Source: Wenyingzhuangia aestuarii
Lineage (GTDB): Bacteria; Bacteroidota; Bacteroidia; Flavobacteriales; Flavobacteriaceae
Length of the DNA: 64,000 bases
NCBI RefSeq assembly: GCF_011927765.1
Contig: NZ_JAATJG010000012.1
Coordinates: 1 to 64,000 of the forward strand
Reading direction: 5' to 3'
In this document: positions 9,114-18,701 of the stretch, one piece after another
Layout: every line of letters starts with the position of its first letter
Numbering within the stretch: position 1 is the stretch's first letter
Notes under the pieces: model-generated
Database searches by the model: none
Seen by the model: only the letters and a program-made list of their open reading frames with translations
Told to the model about the DNA's origin: nothing
Position numbers and translations under genes: made by a program

Positions 9114-11465
9114 TTAATTTACCTTAAAAGTAAACTCCTTTGTAAACTTACCTGACTTTGCTGTTACAACAACATTTCCAATGTTAGCACCTAATTGTAA
9201 TACTCCTGTGGCAATTCCAGCTTCGGCATTTATCCTTCCAACATTCTTTAAAACAGCATTCTCATTACTATTAAAAGTTACTTGTTTATTATATTCAGGA
9301 ACAATAGTTCCATTTTTATCAATAGCAGCTACATACACAAACACAATATCATTTACACCTGCTTGTGGTTGTTTTCCAGATTCATCTATCCAAACTTTTA
9401 AACCTACAACTTCTTCAGGAGTAATTACTTTTGTCTCGGCAACAATTTTTCCTTTTACTGTTCCTACAGCTTTTAAAGTTCCTGTAACAAAGTTTTTCAT
9501 TTTAAAAGTAAATGGAGGATGCTTTAAATTGGTAGAATTTTTATCTGTATCTGGCTTTTGTGTTCCGATTAATTCATCATTTAAATACAAACTAACCTCA
9601 TCACAATTGCTATAGACTTTAACATCTAAAGGAGATTTCTCATTCCAATAAGAAGCTATTTTTAACACTTCTCCTTCGGATACATCTCTTTGACTTTGAT
9701 AAAAGTAATATGCAAATTTTGGAAGTCTAAAAATGTCCATAATTCCTGATTTCTCAATATCTGGATGATAGCCTCTATTATAATCATACATTACCCAATA
9801 ACTATCTGAATAAGCTTTGGTATTTAAATTATCGTTATGAGATTCTTGTACATTGTACGCTTGTCTTAACATTCTTTCTTCACCATCTGCTCTAGACTGA
9901 CGACTGCTGTATTCATCTCTAACATTATTTGGTAATTGATCTTGATTTAATCCTGCATTTTTAGAATAATACTCCCAATCTCCATATTCTGAAACCGAAT
10001 AAGGTTGATTAGCTTTTAATTCATGCGGATGTAAAATTCTATGTTGACGAGCTTGTAAATAAATATCATACACATCATCCATCCAACCACAAGAGTACAC
10101 GTTTTTACCAGGATATTCTGTATGAACAATTTCATGTAATTTTTCCATAAAGAAAATTGGCATTTGCGTTTCGTTTAAAGAAACTTCCCAAGCCAACACG
10201 CACGGATGATTACGATCTCTACGAATTAATTGTGTTGCCGATGTGTAACAATAATTTCTAAAAGCATCATTATCACCATAGTATTGCCATCCCATTATAG
10301 CATCAATAACTACAATACCTAACTCATTACAGGCTTGCATAAATGCAGGTGATTGTGGATAGTGAGACAAACGAATGTAATTACATCCTGCATCTTTAAT
10401 TTTTTTAGCATCTCTATACTGAGCATTGTCTGACAAAGCATAACCTATAAAAGGATATTCTTGATGACGATTCATTCCTCTTAAAAACGTTTTTACTCCA
10501 TTTATATATAGTTGATTGTCCTTAAACACAAACTCTCTAATTCCAATTTGGTTAGATTCCGTATCTATTACAATACCATTTTTAACAACCTTAGTTTCTA
10601 AGGTATATAAATTAGGTGCTGATGGAGACCATAATTTTGCGTTTTTAATAATCATATTAGTTTCATCATCTAAATCAGTTTCCTTAGGAACTACAGTTTT
10701 AGCTGACGTTTCTTCTGCTATTATTTTTCCATTAAACAATACTGTATTTACTATTTGAATAGTTGCATCTTCATTACCTTGATTTACAACATTTGTTTTA
10801 ACCTTAATAACAGATTCAGATTCTGAAACTTTAGGATAAGTAACAAAAACTCCACCTCCTGCTACTTTGTTAGCAATAGCTGCATGAGAAATATGAACAT
10901 TGTCTTTAACTAGCATCCAAGCATTTCTATACAAACCTCCAAACATATTAAAATCTAAACGTTTTAAGGGTTTAGGTCCTGTAACCAAATTGTCTGTATT
11001 ATCTAATCTAACAGCAATTAAATTAGTTGCTCCTTTCTTTACATGTTTTGTAACATCTAACACAACGGGTAAAAAACCTCCTTGATGCTCTTTTACAAAC
11101 TTTCCATTAATGTAAATTTTAGAGTAATTCATCGCTCCTTCAAACTCCAAATAAATTTTCTTATCAGCAGCTACATTTGGAACATTTAAATCTTTTCTGT
11201 ACCAACAGATTCCTTGCCATTGATTGTTTACTACTAAAGGTTCTACATTAGAAGTATGAGGCAATACTACGTTTTCCCAATCTGCATCTGAATACTCAAC
11301 AGCTTCCCATCCTTTTTCTGATGCATTTTCTTTTGCTAAACGCTTAAATTTCCAATTAGAGTTAATACTTATTTTACCCTGTACATTCTCTTTTTGTGTA
11401 CAAGATTGTAACAAACCTATAGCAACACTTAAAACAGCTATAATACATTTATTCTTTAGCTTCAT
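9114..11465 (-). CDS. GH2-family glycoside hydrolase (beta-galactosidase-like), lipoprotein
   Basis: This 783-residue exo-hydrolase is likely to act on beta-linked galactose residues. A lipobox ends at Cys22. The order is a sugar-binding jelly roll (about 35-190), an immunoglobulin-like domain (about 195-310), the TIM barrel (about 315-600) and C-terminal beta domains. The acid/base is probably Glu432 in SLNE and the nucleophile Glu493 in SEYGDWE. The motif IRLSHYP in the barrel is typical of GH2. It starts 5 bases after the sulfatase stop at 11471, so the two are co-transcribed. GH2 members also include glucuronidases and mannosidases, so the sugar is inferred from context. Confidence 0.88.
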   Translation of the reverse strand: MKLKNKCIIAVLSVAIGLLQSCTQKENVQGKISINSNWKFKRLAKENASEKGWEAVEYSDADWENVVLPHTSNVEPLVVNNQWQGICWYRKDLNVPNVAADKKIYLEFEGAMNYSKIYINGKFVKEHQGGFLPVVLDVTKHVKKGATNLIAVRLDNTDNLVTGPKPLKRLDFNMFGGLYRNAWMLVKDNVHISHAAIANKVAGGGVFVTYPKVSESESVIKVKTNVVNQGNEDATIQIVNTVLFNGKIIAEETSAKTVVPKETDLDDETNMIIKNAKLWSPSAPNLYTLETKVVKNGIVIDTESNQIGIREFVFKDNQLYINGVKTFLRGMNRHQEYPFIGYALSDNAQYRDAKKIKDAGCNYIRLSHYPQSPAFMQACNELGIVVIDAIMGWQYYGDNDAFRNYCYTSATQLIRRDRNHPCVLAWEVSLNETQMPIFFMEKLHEIVHTEYPGKNVYSCGWMDDVYDIYLQARQHRILHPHELKANQPYSVSEYGDWEYYSKNAGLNQDQLPNNVRDEYSSRQSRADGEERMLRQAYNVQESHNDNLNTKAYSDSYWVMYDYNRGYHPDIEKSGIMDIFRLPKFAYYFYQSQRDVSEGEVLKIASYWNEKSPLDVKVYSNCDEVSLYLNDELIGTQKPDTDKNSTNLKHPPFTFKMKNFVTGTLKAVGTVKGKIVAETKVITPEEVVGLKVWIDESGKQPQAGVNDIVFVYVAAIDKNGTIVPEYNKQVTFNSNENAVLKNVGRINAEAGIATGVLQLGANIGNVVVTAKSGKFTKEFTFKVN

Positions 11466-11470
11466 TTCTC

Positions 11471-12964
11471 TTATTTTTTACTTTTATGTGCTTTTTTATA
11501 CAAACCTGTAACTCTTTTGTATCCTATTTCTTCTCCTGCCAACATTCTTTTGTAATCTTCTGGCAATTCTTTTTTCATCCACTCTACTACCTCTGGACCT
11601 TTGGTAATAATAGGTTCATAAACATTGCTTACAGGTTCCATTTCTTTATCAAAACACTTGGTTTCTTTACGTAATTTTTTAAGGATTTTAGCATACTTAG
11701 GATTGGTTGCCAAGTTGTGTAACTGATAAGGATCCTTTTTTAAATTATACAGTTCCTCTTTAGGTTTCGTTGGTTCAAAAAACGGTTTTTGAGCATCGTT
11801 TAATTTTCCTTCTTTGTATAACTCTCTCATTACATGTACAGCTGGTCTGTAAAATTCTAAATAAGCCTGATGTGCATCGTAAGGAATTTCTGGTTTGTCA
11901 TTTCTTATGTATGACCAATCACCAGAAGTAACTGCTCTTGATTTCTCTTCTATCTCATCCCACAAATCACGAGCACCATAGACATATTCTCTGTTAAATT
12001 TTTTGCTAAAAATGGGCTGACCTGTCATGTATTCAGGAACTTTAACTCCTGCATAATCAATAATAGTTGCCGTAATATCTGTAGAAGAAACTACTTTATT
12101 ACTAACTTGATTTGCTTTAATATTCTTTGGGTAGTGAATTAACAATGGAATTCTTAGTCCTGGATCTTGTAAATATCCTTTTCCTCTAATATTACAACGA
12201 CCATTATCTCCAATAAAAATAACGATTGTATTATCTGCCATTCCTTTTTCTTCTAATTCTTTAAAAATCATTCCCACCTCATGATCCATATACTCTATTT
12301 GGTCTAAATATTTAGCCCAATCTAATCTAACAGCAGGATGATCTGCCATATACGGAGGCATATTTACTGTTTTAGGATTTACTGGATGTTTAGATTGTTC
12401 TCTTACATCGTTCCACCAAGGACCTCTATGAGTAACAACGCATTGAATTTGTGCAAAGAAAGGTTGATCTTCTTTTTCAAAAGTATCATACTTATCAAAC
12501 AATCCAAATTTGGTTTTACCGTCCCATTCTCCAAGAGGTTCATGTTTAAAATTCACATCAATTTTTCTCCCTTTATTCATCACTCCATGATGCCCCAAAA
12601 TAGTCGTATATCCAGCATCTCTCAACAATTTAGTAAAAGGTGTAAACTGATTATCTAGAGGTACATTTCTGTTACTTCGGTGATTATGGGTATTTGTTTT
12701 TACTTGATGTGTTCCTATCATCATAGATGATCTACTTGGTGAACAAATAGGATTGGTAACAAAAGCATTGTTAAAACGAATTCCTTCTGATGCCATTTTA
12801 TTTAGATTAGGAGTTTTTACATCTGGCAAACCATAGCATTCCAAATCAGTACTCATATCTTCTGCCATAATCCAGATGATATTTGGTTTTTCTGATGTGC
12901 TTTTTTGAGCAAATATTAAGTTTACACTCAGTAATAGTGCACTACATAGAATTATTTTTTTCAT
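11471..12964 (-). CDS. S1-family sulfatase, N-sulfoglucosamine-sulfohydrolase-like
   Basis: This secreted 497-residue sulfatase has the catalytic CSPSR at 74-78. The usual Asp pair near the N-terminus is Glu35-Asp36 here (AEDMS), as I recall for the heparan N-sulfatase-like group (S1_8-like; tentative). The tail has the usual sulfatase end block (EELYNLKKDP). The ATG at 12964 is chosen because it begins a clean signal peptide (MKKIIL). The upstream ATG at 12979 would start only 4 bases after a strong stem-loop. It is followed after 5 bases by the GH2 gene. In this locus it more likely acts on a galactan O-sulfate than an N-sulfate, but that is inference. Confidence 0.9.
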   Translation of the reverse strand: MKKIILCSALLLSVNLIFAQKSTSEKPNIIWIMAEDMSTDLECYGLPDVKTPNLNKMASEGIRFNNAFVTNPICSPSRSSMMIGTHQVKTNTHNHRSNRNVPLDNQFTPFTKLLRDAGYTTILGHHGVMNKGRKIDVNFKHEPLGEWDGKTKFGLFDKYDTFEKEDQPFFAQIQCVVTHRGPWWNDVREQSKHPVNPKTVNMPPYMADHPAVRLDWAKYLDQIEYMDHEVGMIFKELEEKGMADNTIVIFIGDNGRCNIRGKGYLQDPGLRIPLLIHYPKNIKANQVSNKVVSSTDITATIIDYAGVKVPEYMTGQPIFSKKFNREYVYGARDLWDEIEEKSRAVTSGDWSYIRNDKPEIPYDAHQAYLEFYRPAVHVMRELYKEGKLNDAQKPFFEPTKPKEELYNLKKDPYQLHNLATNPKYAKILKKLRKETKCFDKEMEPVSNVYEPIITKGPEVVEWMKKELPEDYKRMLAGEEIGYKRVTGLYKKAHKSKK

Positions 12965-12983
12965 AATTGAATGATACATATTT

Positions 12984-13030
12984 AAAACTCACAAAAGCGA
13001 TTTTTAATATAAATCGCTTTTGTGAGTTTT
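12984..13030 (-). terminator. Strong stem-loop between two sulfatase genes
   Basis: A perfect 20-base stem (12984-13003 with 13011-13030) has a 7-base loop and U-rich flanks. It is 14 bases past the stop of the sulfatase at 13045 and only 19 bases before the start of the next sulfatase (12964). That leaves no room for a separate promoter. It may be a partial terminator or an RNA-stabilising hairpin inside the operon. Confidence 0.75.
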
Positions 13031-13044
13031 CTAATTATTGTTAT

Positions 13045-14454
13045 TTATTTTTTAAAAACTCCTCCTGAAAAAGGAAAATGAGGATTTACGTTACTTTCTC
13101 TTTTTAAAATTGCATTGGCTTTAGCTACCAATTCTGGATTCTCTTTAGAAACATCTGTAGTTTCGTACAAGTCTTTACTTAAATTGTACAATTCTGTATG
13201 ATAATTATCTCCATAACGAACCGCTTTCCAATTCCCCATTCTAATAGCTTGTCTAAACCCTTTTACAGATGGTCCTTCTTGAATTTCCCAGTATAAAAAT
13301 TCATGCTTTTGTTTTTGTTCTTTTCCTAACAAATGAGGTAAAAAAGAAATTCCATCAACATGATCTGGAGCTTTTGTTTTTGCAACGTCTGCTAATGTTG
13401 GCATAATATCATAAAACGCTGCTTGAAAATCTGTAGTTGATCCTTCTTTTATTTTATTTTTCCAGTAGGCAATTAAAGGAACTCTTACACCTCCTTCGTA
13501 CACATCTCTTTTGTATCCTCTTAGATCACCCGAGCTATTAAAAAATTTATAATCGTGATGATTTTCTGCCGTTGGGCCATTATCACTAGAAATTAAGATT
13601 AAGGTATTTTCTAACTCACCTCTTTCTTCTAATTTGTCAAACAATCTTTTAATTTGCTCATCTAACATGGTAATTCTGGCAGCATGTCTTCTTTCTATTT
13701 CTGGCCACTCTTCAGTTTTATCGGCATACAAATTGTTTTTACTTAAAAAGAACTCATGTGCATGTGGTGTTCTATAAGACATATACAAAAAGAAAGGTTT
13801 CTTTTCTGATTTTTTTTCTAAATAATCTAAAGCAAAATTAGTTCTAAACTCATCTAAACATTTATAATTATTATAATTGTAAAAAATAGAATCTTGATTA
13901 TTGTTTACCCAATGTACTCTTTCATCAATTTCTTTTCCATTCTTATCTTCTCCCCATTGTTCTTGCACAGCATAATCAAACCCTCTTCCTTTTGCCCAAG
14001 TAGAAGTATCTTCTGGAACTCCTAAATGCCATTTTCCAATCATTGCAGTTTGGTAACCTGCATCTTGTAATACTTCTCCAATGGTAAGTTCTTCTTTTTG
14101 TAAAGGTACTCTATCCCAGGTTCCATTTATAGCTCCTTTATTTCCTCTAATACTTAAATGACCTGTATGTTTACCTGTCATTAAAACTGCTCTAGAAGGA
14201 GAACAAACAGAAGTTCCTGCATAAAAATCAGTAAATCTCATCCCTTTTTTAGCTATACCATCTAAAAACGGAGTTTTAATTACTTTTTGACCATATGAAC
14301 CTAATTCTCCATAACCTAAATCATCTGCCAATAAAATAATAATATTAGGTTTATCTAATTGTTTTTTAACAAACTTCTTCTTGTCTTGTTGTGTTCCACA
14401 AGAAAACAACCCGATTAAGAAACCTAATGCTATTGCTGATTTTATACTTTTCAT
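13045..14454 (-). CDS. S1-family sulfatase, lipoprotein
   Basis: This 469-residue sulfatase has a lipobox ending at Cys19 (LFSC), the Asp pair at 44-45 and the catalytic CSPSR at 84-88. GKWHLG and SSDNGPT motifs follow. A Tyr/Asn-rich stretch near 190-200 (YNYNNYK) is not shared with the other sulfatases here. It follows the sulfatase at 14459 by 4 bases, so the two should be translated from one message. A strong stem-loop follows its stop. Subfamily and regiospecificity are not assigned. Confidence 0.91.
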   Translation of the reverse strand: MKSIKSAIALGFLIGLFSCGTQQDKKKFVKKQLDKPNIIILLADDLGYGELGSYGQKVIKTPFLDGIAKKGMRFTDFYAGTSVCSPSRAVLMTGKHTGHLSIRGNKGAINGTWDRVPLQKEELTIGEVLQDAGYQTAMIGKWHLGVPEDTSTWAKGRGFDYAVQEQWGEDKNGKEIDERVHWVNNNQDSIFYNYNNYKCLDEFRTNFALDYLEKKSEKKPFFLYMSYRTPHAHEFFLSKNNLYADKTEEWPEIERRHAARITMLDEQIKRLFDKLEERGELENTLILISSDNGPTAENHHDYKFFNSSGDLRGYKRDVYEGGVRVPLIAYWKNKIKEGSTTDFQAAFYDIMPTLADVAKTKAPDHVDGISFLPHLLGKEQKQKHEFLYWEIQEGPSVKGFRQAIRMGNWKAVRYGDNYHTELYNLSKDLYETTDVSKENPELVAKANAILKRESNVNPHFPFSGGVFKK

Positions 14455-14458
14455 ATTC

Positions 14459-15814
14459 TTATTCTTTTAACTGATAAGGTCCAAAAGCAGGTACTGCCTT
14501 TTTTTCCCATTTTGCCAAATCTCTTTTTAATTTTTTCTCTATTTTTAATCCACTACCTATCAAATCATGAGATTCACTTTTATCTGTTTTGACATTGTAT
14601 AATTGATATTTTCCTGAATGATACTTGATAATTTTCCAATCTCCACGAATAATAGATGTATACTGATCTTCGTAACTTCTAAATCCAAATAAGTTTCTTT
14701 CTTTAATGTTTTCTCCTTTTAACAAAGGCATTAAACTAACTCCTTGAATATCTTTATTCTTGTATTTTTTTCCTGATGCAATTTCCATAAGAGTAGGGAA
14801 TACATCAATAGATTGCACGGGTACAAAAGATTCTGTATTTGCTTTTGTAATTCCAGGATATTTAATCATAAACGGAACACGTGCTCCACCTTCTGCCAAA
14901 GTATCTCCACCTTTTTTACCACCTCTTAAAGGATCGTTTGTATAAGCTCCTCCTTGATCTGATAATACAATAATTACCGTATTGTCTGCAATTCCTTTTT
15001 CTTCTAATGCTTGTCTTACTTTTCCTACAGATTCATCCATTGCCTCTACCATAGCATGGTGATCTGCATACTTACCCTCTATTCCTCTTGCTTTATATTT
15101 TTCTAACAAATCTTTTCTACCTACAGAAGGACCGTGTACCGAGTAGTACCAAAACGTTAACATAAACGGTTGTTTTTTATTGTAACCGCTAATAAAATCA
15201 ACAGCACCATCTGTTAACACATCAGTTAAATAATCTCCTTTTTTGTAACCTTTCATAAATCCTTTTGGATCTGCTGCAGGATTAAAAAACGGATAATAGT
15301 AACTTTTAGGATGTCCTGCATCTGTTACTCCAAATTCACTATCAAATCCCTGATCTATAGGGTAACGACCCGTATGTCCTAAGTGCCATTTTCCTATAAA
15401 GTGATTGTAATACCCATACTCTTTAATTTTTTCTGCATAAGTGGTTTCTGCCAACGGCAAATAATTTAAAGACGGCATTTGTACAGGATCTGTTTCCCAT
15501 GTTCCATACTTTGCATCTGGATTTTTAGGATCTAAAGAAATATGTCTTACCATTTGTAAACGAACAGCTTCTTTTCCTGTTAATAAAGACAATCTACTAG
15601 GACTACATGTTGGGGTAGGAATGTAAGCCCTTTGAAAATCTAAACTTTCTTTTTTTAACTGATCTAGGTTTGGTGTTTCAAAAGAACTGTTTCTATACCC
15701 AATATCTGCCCAACCATAATCGTCTACAAACAATAATACGATGTTGGGTTTTTCTTGTGAAAAAACCTGAAACGAAATAATCAAGGCTAAAAAAAACGAG
15801 ATACTATTTTTCAT
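14459..15814 (-). CDS. S1-family sulfatase (possibly S1_16-like)
   Basis: This 451-residue secreted sulfatase has a signal peptide ending near residue 20. The Asp pair is at 31-32, the catalytic CSPSR at 70-74, and GKWHLGHTGRYP is in the substrate region. It keeps LSDQGG where most sulfatases here have SSDNGP, so the Asn is replaced by Gln in the second metal-binding motif. Overall look suggests S1_16, tentatively. It is the first gene of a run with the sulfatase at 13045, downstream of the promoter and activator-like site at 15846-15907. Confidence 0.9.
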   Translation of the reverse strand: MKNSISFFLALIISFQVFSQEKPNIVLLFVDDYGWADIGYRNSSFETPNLDQLKKESLDFQRAYIPTPTCSPSRLSLLTGKEAVRLQMVRHISLDPKNPDAKYGTWETDPVQMPSLNYLPLAETTYAEKIKEYGYYNHFIGKWHLGHTGRYPIDQGFDSEFGVTDAGHPKSYYYPFFNPAADPKGFMKGYKKGDYLTDVLTDGAVDFISGYNKKQPFMLTFWYYSVHGPSVGRKDLLEKYKARGIEGKYADHHAMVEAMDESVGKVRQALEEKGIADNTVIIVLSDQGGAYTNDPLRGGKKGGDTLAEGGARVPFMIKYPGITKANTESFVPVQSIDVFPTLMEIASGKKYKNKDIQGVSLMPLLKGENIKERNLFGFRSYEDQYTSIIRGDWKIIKYHSGKYQLYNVKTDKSESHDLIGSGLKIEKKLKRDLAKWEKKAVPAFGPYQLKE

Positions 15815-15845
15815 TTATTCTGAATATTTTATGAATTAACTAAAA

Positions 15846-15907
15846 CAAAACTAACCAAAAAAGGATTTTAGAATGTCTCTTTCCGTGTGTGAAATATGCC
15901 CATAAAT
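15846..15907 (-). promoter_or_regulatory. Promoter and activator-like site of the sulfatase operon
   Basis: On the minus strand TAGTTTTG (15846-15853) is a perfect -7 element but has no TTG at -33, as expected for an activator-dependent promoter. Starting 29 bases further upstream, the plus-strand text CCGTGTGTGAAATA then TGCCCATAAA (15883-15907) resembles the GH110 site at 9048-9075. Both share CCGT, TGAAAT and TGCCC[GA]TAAA in the same order, with a 4-base difference in the middle. Confidence 0.45.
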
Positions 15908-15981
15908 ACATATTTTTTATTTCCAAACTTTTAATAACATCCTTTAAACTTATATCAGTATGTTATTGATGAGTATTACAT

Positions 15982-17088
15982 TTAAAAGGATTCACTCTTA
16001 ACAAGATTTGCCATATAATTATCAAAAGCAACTCCATCAAAAGGCACAATTACAATTTTACTGGCATGATTATCATCTCCTCGATCTTTCCCTTTACTCA
16101 CATCTATTACCGAAAACATAAAATGAGTTACATGTCCGTTTTCTACATAAGCTCCGGGTCTTTCTATATATTGCCAATCGTTGATAGTACCGTTAGTGTA
16201 TTTAAAAATTTTAGTTTCTTCTTTTTTAAATGCAATTCCTCTGTATTTCCAATTATGAATTCCATCAATAGAAGAAAAATGATGTGATGTTTTTGTAGGC
16301 CAATGATTGTATACAATATGATACATACCGCCACTATACCAAACGGTAGGATCTTCGTTTTTTGTTTGAGGCAATTCTGGGTAGTCTTTATAAACTCTAT
16401 CGTTCACTATTTTATAAGGTCCTAAAATCCCACTATCACTAATCATTACAGCAGTACTTCTAGCTACTATCATATATTTCCCGTCAGGTCTTAATAAAAT
16501 TCTAACATTAGACATTCTTCCGTTGGTATTATACCTAGCCAAGCCCATGGAGTATCCATTAGGATCTACCTTAATTTCTCCTAATAATTTAAAAGGTCCG
16601 TTAGGTGAATTAGAAACAAAAACTTCTCCATTGGTAACTTCACTTGTTACTACTGCATAACGTCCATCGTGCATTTTTAATCCCATTACATTGTGTCCTA
16701 ATCCTTCTTTCCATTCAGGATACACCAATCCAACATCTTTATAAGGTCCCATTATATGATTGCTAACAGCATGCATTCCTTTAGAACCTAATTTCCAACC
16801 TTGGCTGTGTGCAAATTTTTGATCCCATCTGCTGGCATATATGTGGTATTTTCCTTCCGCATCTTTTACAATACCTCCATCCCAATAACACCATTGTTTT
16901 AATTTACTATCTTCTAATCCATTTGCAGTATCTCTAGGCAACACATTATCATTTCCCCAAATTCCTTTCGCTACTAATTTGCTTTGAGGCTCCATAGGTA
17001 AAAAGAAATCTACCAATGATTTTTTTGTTTGGGAGAACATGCTATTAGAAAATATTAGAAGAACTAGTAATGTAAATTTTAAATTCAT
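15982..17088 (-). CDS. Five-bladed beta-propeller glycosidase-like protein (GH43/GH117-like)
   Basis: This secreted 368-residue protein (signal peptide about 1-20) has the repeated blade pattern of GH43- or GH117-type exo-glycosidases, such as DGKYHIYASRWD-like and GMYHIVYNHW strands. Candidate acidic residues are Asp70 in YWDGG and Glu245-Asp246 in NEDPTVWY. I do not recognise a specific family. It may release a terminal sugar from desulfated galactan oligosaccharides. It stands between two gaps of about 167 bases, so it is probably a single-gene unit. It shares only the fold, not clear sequence, with the protein at 40818-42194. Confidence 0.7.
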   Translation of the reverse strand: MNLKFTLLVLLIFSNSMFSQTKKSLVDFFLPMEPQSKLVAKGIWGNDNVLPRDTANGLEDSKLKQWCYWDGGIVKDAEGKYHIYASRWDQKFAHSQGWKLGSKGMHAVSNHIMGPYKDVGLVYPEWKEGLGHNVMGLKMHDGRYAVVTSEVTNGEVFVSNSPNGPFKLLGEIKVDPNGYSMGLARYNTNGRMSNVRILLRPDGKYMIVARSTAVMISDSGILGPYKIVNDRVYKDYPELPQTKNEDPTVWYSGGMYHIVYNHWPTKTSHHFSSIDGIHNWKYRGIAFKKEETKIFKYTNGTINDWQYIERPGAYVENGHVTHFMFSVIDVSKGKDRGDDNHASKIVIVPFDGVAFDNYMANLVKSESF

Positions 17089-17209
17089 TTTTTATGTATT
17101 AGCAACTTTTAATATTGGTTACCAAACAAAGAACATAAAAGAAAATAGTTTTAGCGTTGCTCTTAGTACAATGAATGTACTTGTGAGTTATTTTATAAGC
17201 AAAAACAAC

Positions 17210-17237
17210 AAAAGCTCTTGATTTCTCAAGAGCTTTT
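17210..17237 (-). terminator. Terminator after the S1_19-like sulfatase
   Basis: A perfect 11-base stem (17210-17220 with 17227-17237) has a 6-base loop and A/U-rich ends. It lies 20 bases past the stop of the gene at 17257 and before the upstream region of the gene at 15982. Confidence 0.8.
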
Positions 17238-17256
17238 ATTAATTATTAATTTTATA

Positions 17257-18654
17257 TTAATCTAAAACGGGGGTTCTTTTGTCATCCATACGTTTCATTG
17301 CATTTACTTCATAAATACGTTTTAATTGCCATAAAGGTCTTTCTAATTCACCTTCCCATTCAAACAAATCTGTAAATAATTCTCTAACTTTTTCTGGATA
17401 TTTATAAGCTAAATTTTTATTTTCTGTAATGTCTTTAGAAATATTATATAGCTCTGCTGGTCTATCTGGAAAACGTAATAATTTCCAATCTCCCTTTCTT
17501 ACAATTCCTCTATTTTCTTTTTTCCAAAATAACATTTTATGCGGATCTGCATTATTTTTACCGGTTACGTATGGCAACAAATCAACTCCATCAATATTTT
17601 TAATTTTAGAGGCATTCCCCCCTGCAACATTTACAAATGTGGGTAACAAATCTAAGGTACTAATTGGTTGATTGTATTCCGTTCCTGGTTGAATTACTTT
17701 AGGTAATTTCATTACAAAAGGAACTCTTATTCCACCTTCTAGGTTGTTAGATTTACACCCACTTAAAGGATAGTTGCAAGTATGTGTTCCATCAGGACCT
17801 CCATTGTCATTAGAAAATACAATTAGTGTATTGTTTTCTAAACCTTCTTTTTTTAACTTTTCTAAAATTTGTCCACATGCTTTGTCTAAAGCCAAAGTCA
17901 TCGCTGCTAATACTTTTCTTTTTCCTGTTAGCCCTTTTATTTTAGCTAAATCTTCTTGAGTAGCTTGCATTGGAGAGTGTACTGCATTAAAAGAAACATA
18001 CATAAAAAATGGATTTTTCTTATTTCTACCTATAAAATCACAAGCTTCATCTGCTAAATCGTAGGTTAAGTATTTAGAAGGTTCTTTAAATACTTTATAT
18101 CCTCTTTCTAACCTATCTTCTTTTTTATCAATAGCTTGTTTTTGAGTTAAAGGAAAAAAGCTTCTTGCTCCTCCTCTAAAACCATAAAACTCATCAAAAC
18201 CTCTATATAAAGGATGGTATCTATCAGCATTACCCATATGCCACTTTCCTAAAACAATAGACTTATATCCTAGTTTTCCTAAATGATCGGCAATTGTTTT
18301 TTCCTTTAAAGGCAATCCCATATCATCTCCTAATAATTTAGAAGATTCACTCATGTAACCTGGTACATTGTTTTCTTCAAACCCAAAACGTTGTTGATAC
18401 CTACCTGTTAACAATCCTGCTCTAGAAGGTCCACAAACTGCTGCTGTAGTATATGCTTCTTTAAAAATCATTCCTTCAGAAGCTAACTTGTCTAAATTAG
18501 GAGTGGTAAATGTTTTACTTCCTTGAAAACCAAAATCAAAATACCCGGCATCATCTGCAAAAAGAAATACAATATTTTTCTTTTTTTGAGCAAAACAAGT
18601 CACTGTCATAAAACTTAGTAATGCTACTATAATTGATATTTTTTTTTGAATCAT
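17257..18654 (-). CDS. S1-family sulfatase (S1_19- or S1_27-like)
   Basis: This 465-residue secreted sulfatase has the Asp pair at 34-35 and the catalytic CGPSR at 74-78. The block GRYQQRFGFE follows directly. That block resembles S1_19/S1_27 sulfatases as I recall them, some of which desulfate carrageenan galactose units, so the assignment is tentative. The motifs GKWHMG and SNDNGGP are intact. It is the last gene of a four-gene run (24481 down to 17257), lying 47 bases after the preceding sulfatase and ending at a clear terminator. Confidence 0.9.
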   Translation of the reverse strand: MIQKKISIIVALLSFMTVTCFAQKKKNIVFLFADDAGYFDFGFQGSKTFTTPNLDKLASEGMIFKEAYTTAAVCGPSRAGLLTGRYQQRFGFEENNVPGYMSESSKLLGDDMGLPLKEKTIADHLGKLGYKSIVLGKWHMGNADRYHPLYRGFDEFYGFRGGARSFFPLTQKQAIDKKEDRLERGYKVFKEPSKYLTYDLADEACDFIGRNKKNPFFMYVSFNAVHSPMQATQEDLAKIKGLTGKRKVLAAMTLALDKACGQILEKLKKEGLENNTLIVFSNDNGGPDGTHTCNYPLSGCKSNNLEGGIRVPFVMKLPKVIQPGTEYNQPISTLDLLPTFVNVAGGNASKIKNIDGVDLLPYVTGKNNADPHKMLFWKKENRGIVRKGDWKLLRFPDRPAELYNISKDITENKNLAYKYPEKVRELFTDLFEWEGELERPLWQLKRIYEVNAMKRMDDKRTPVLD

Positions 18655-18701
18655 ATTTTATTTTAAAATTTAAATATTATAAAAAGCCTTTGTTAAACTA
18701 A

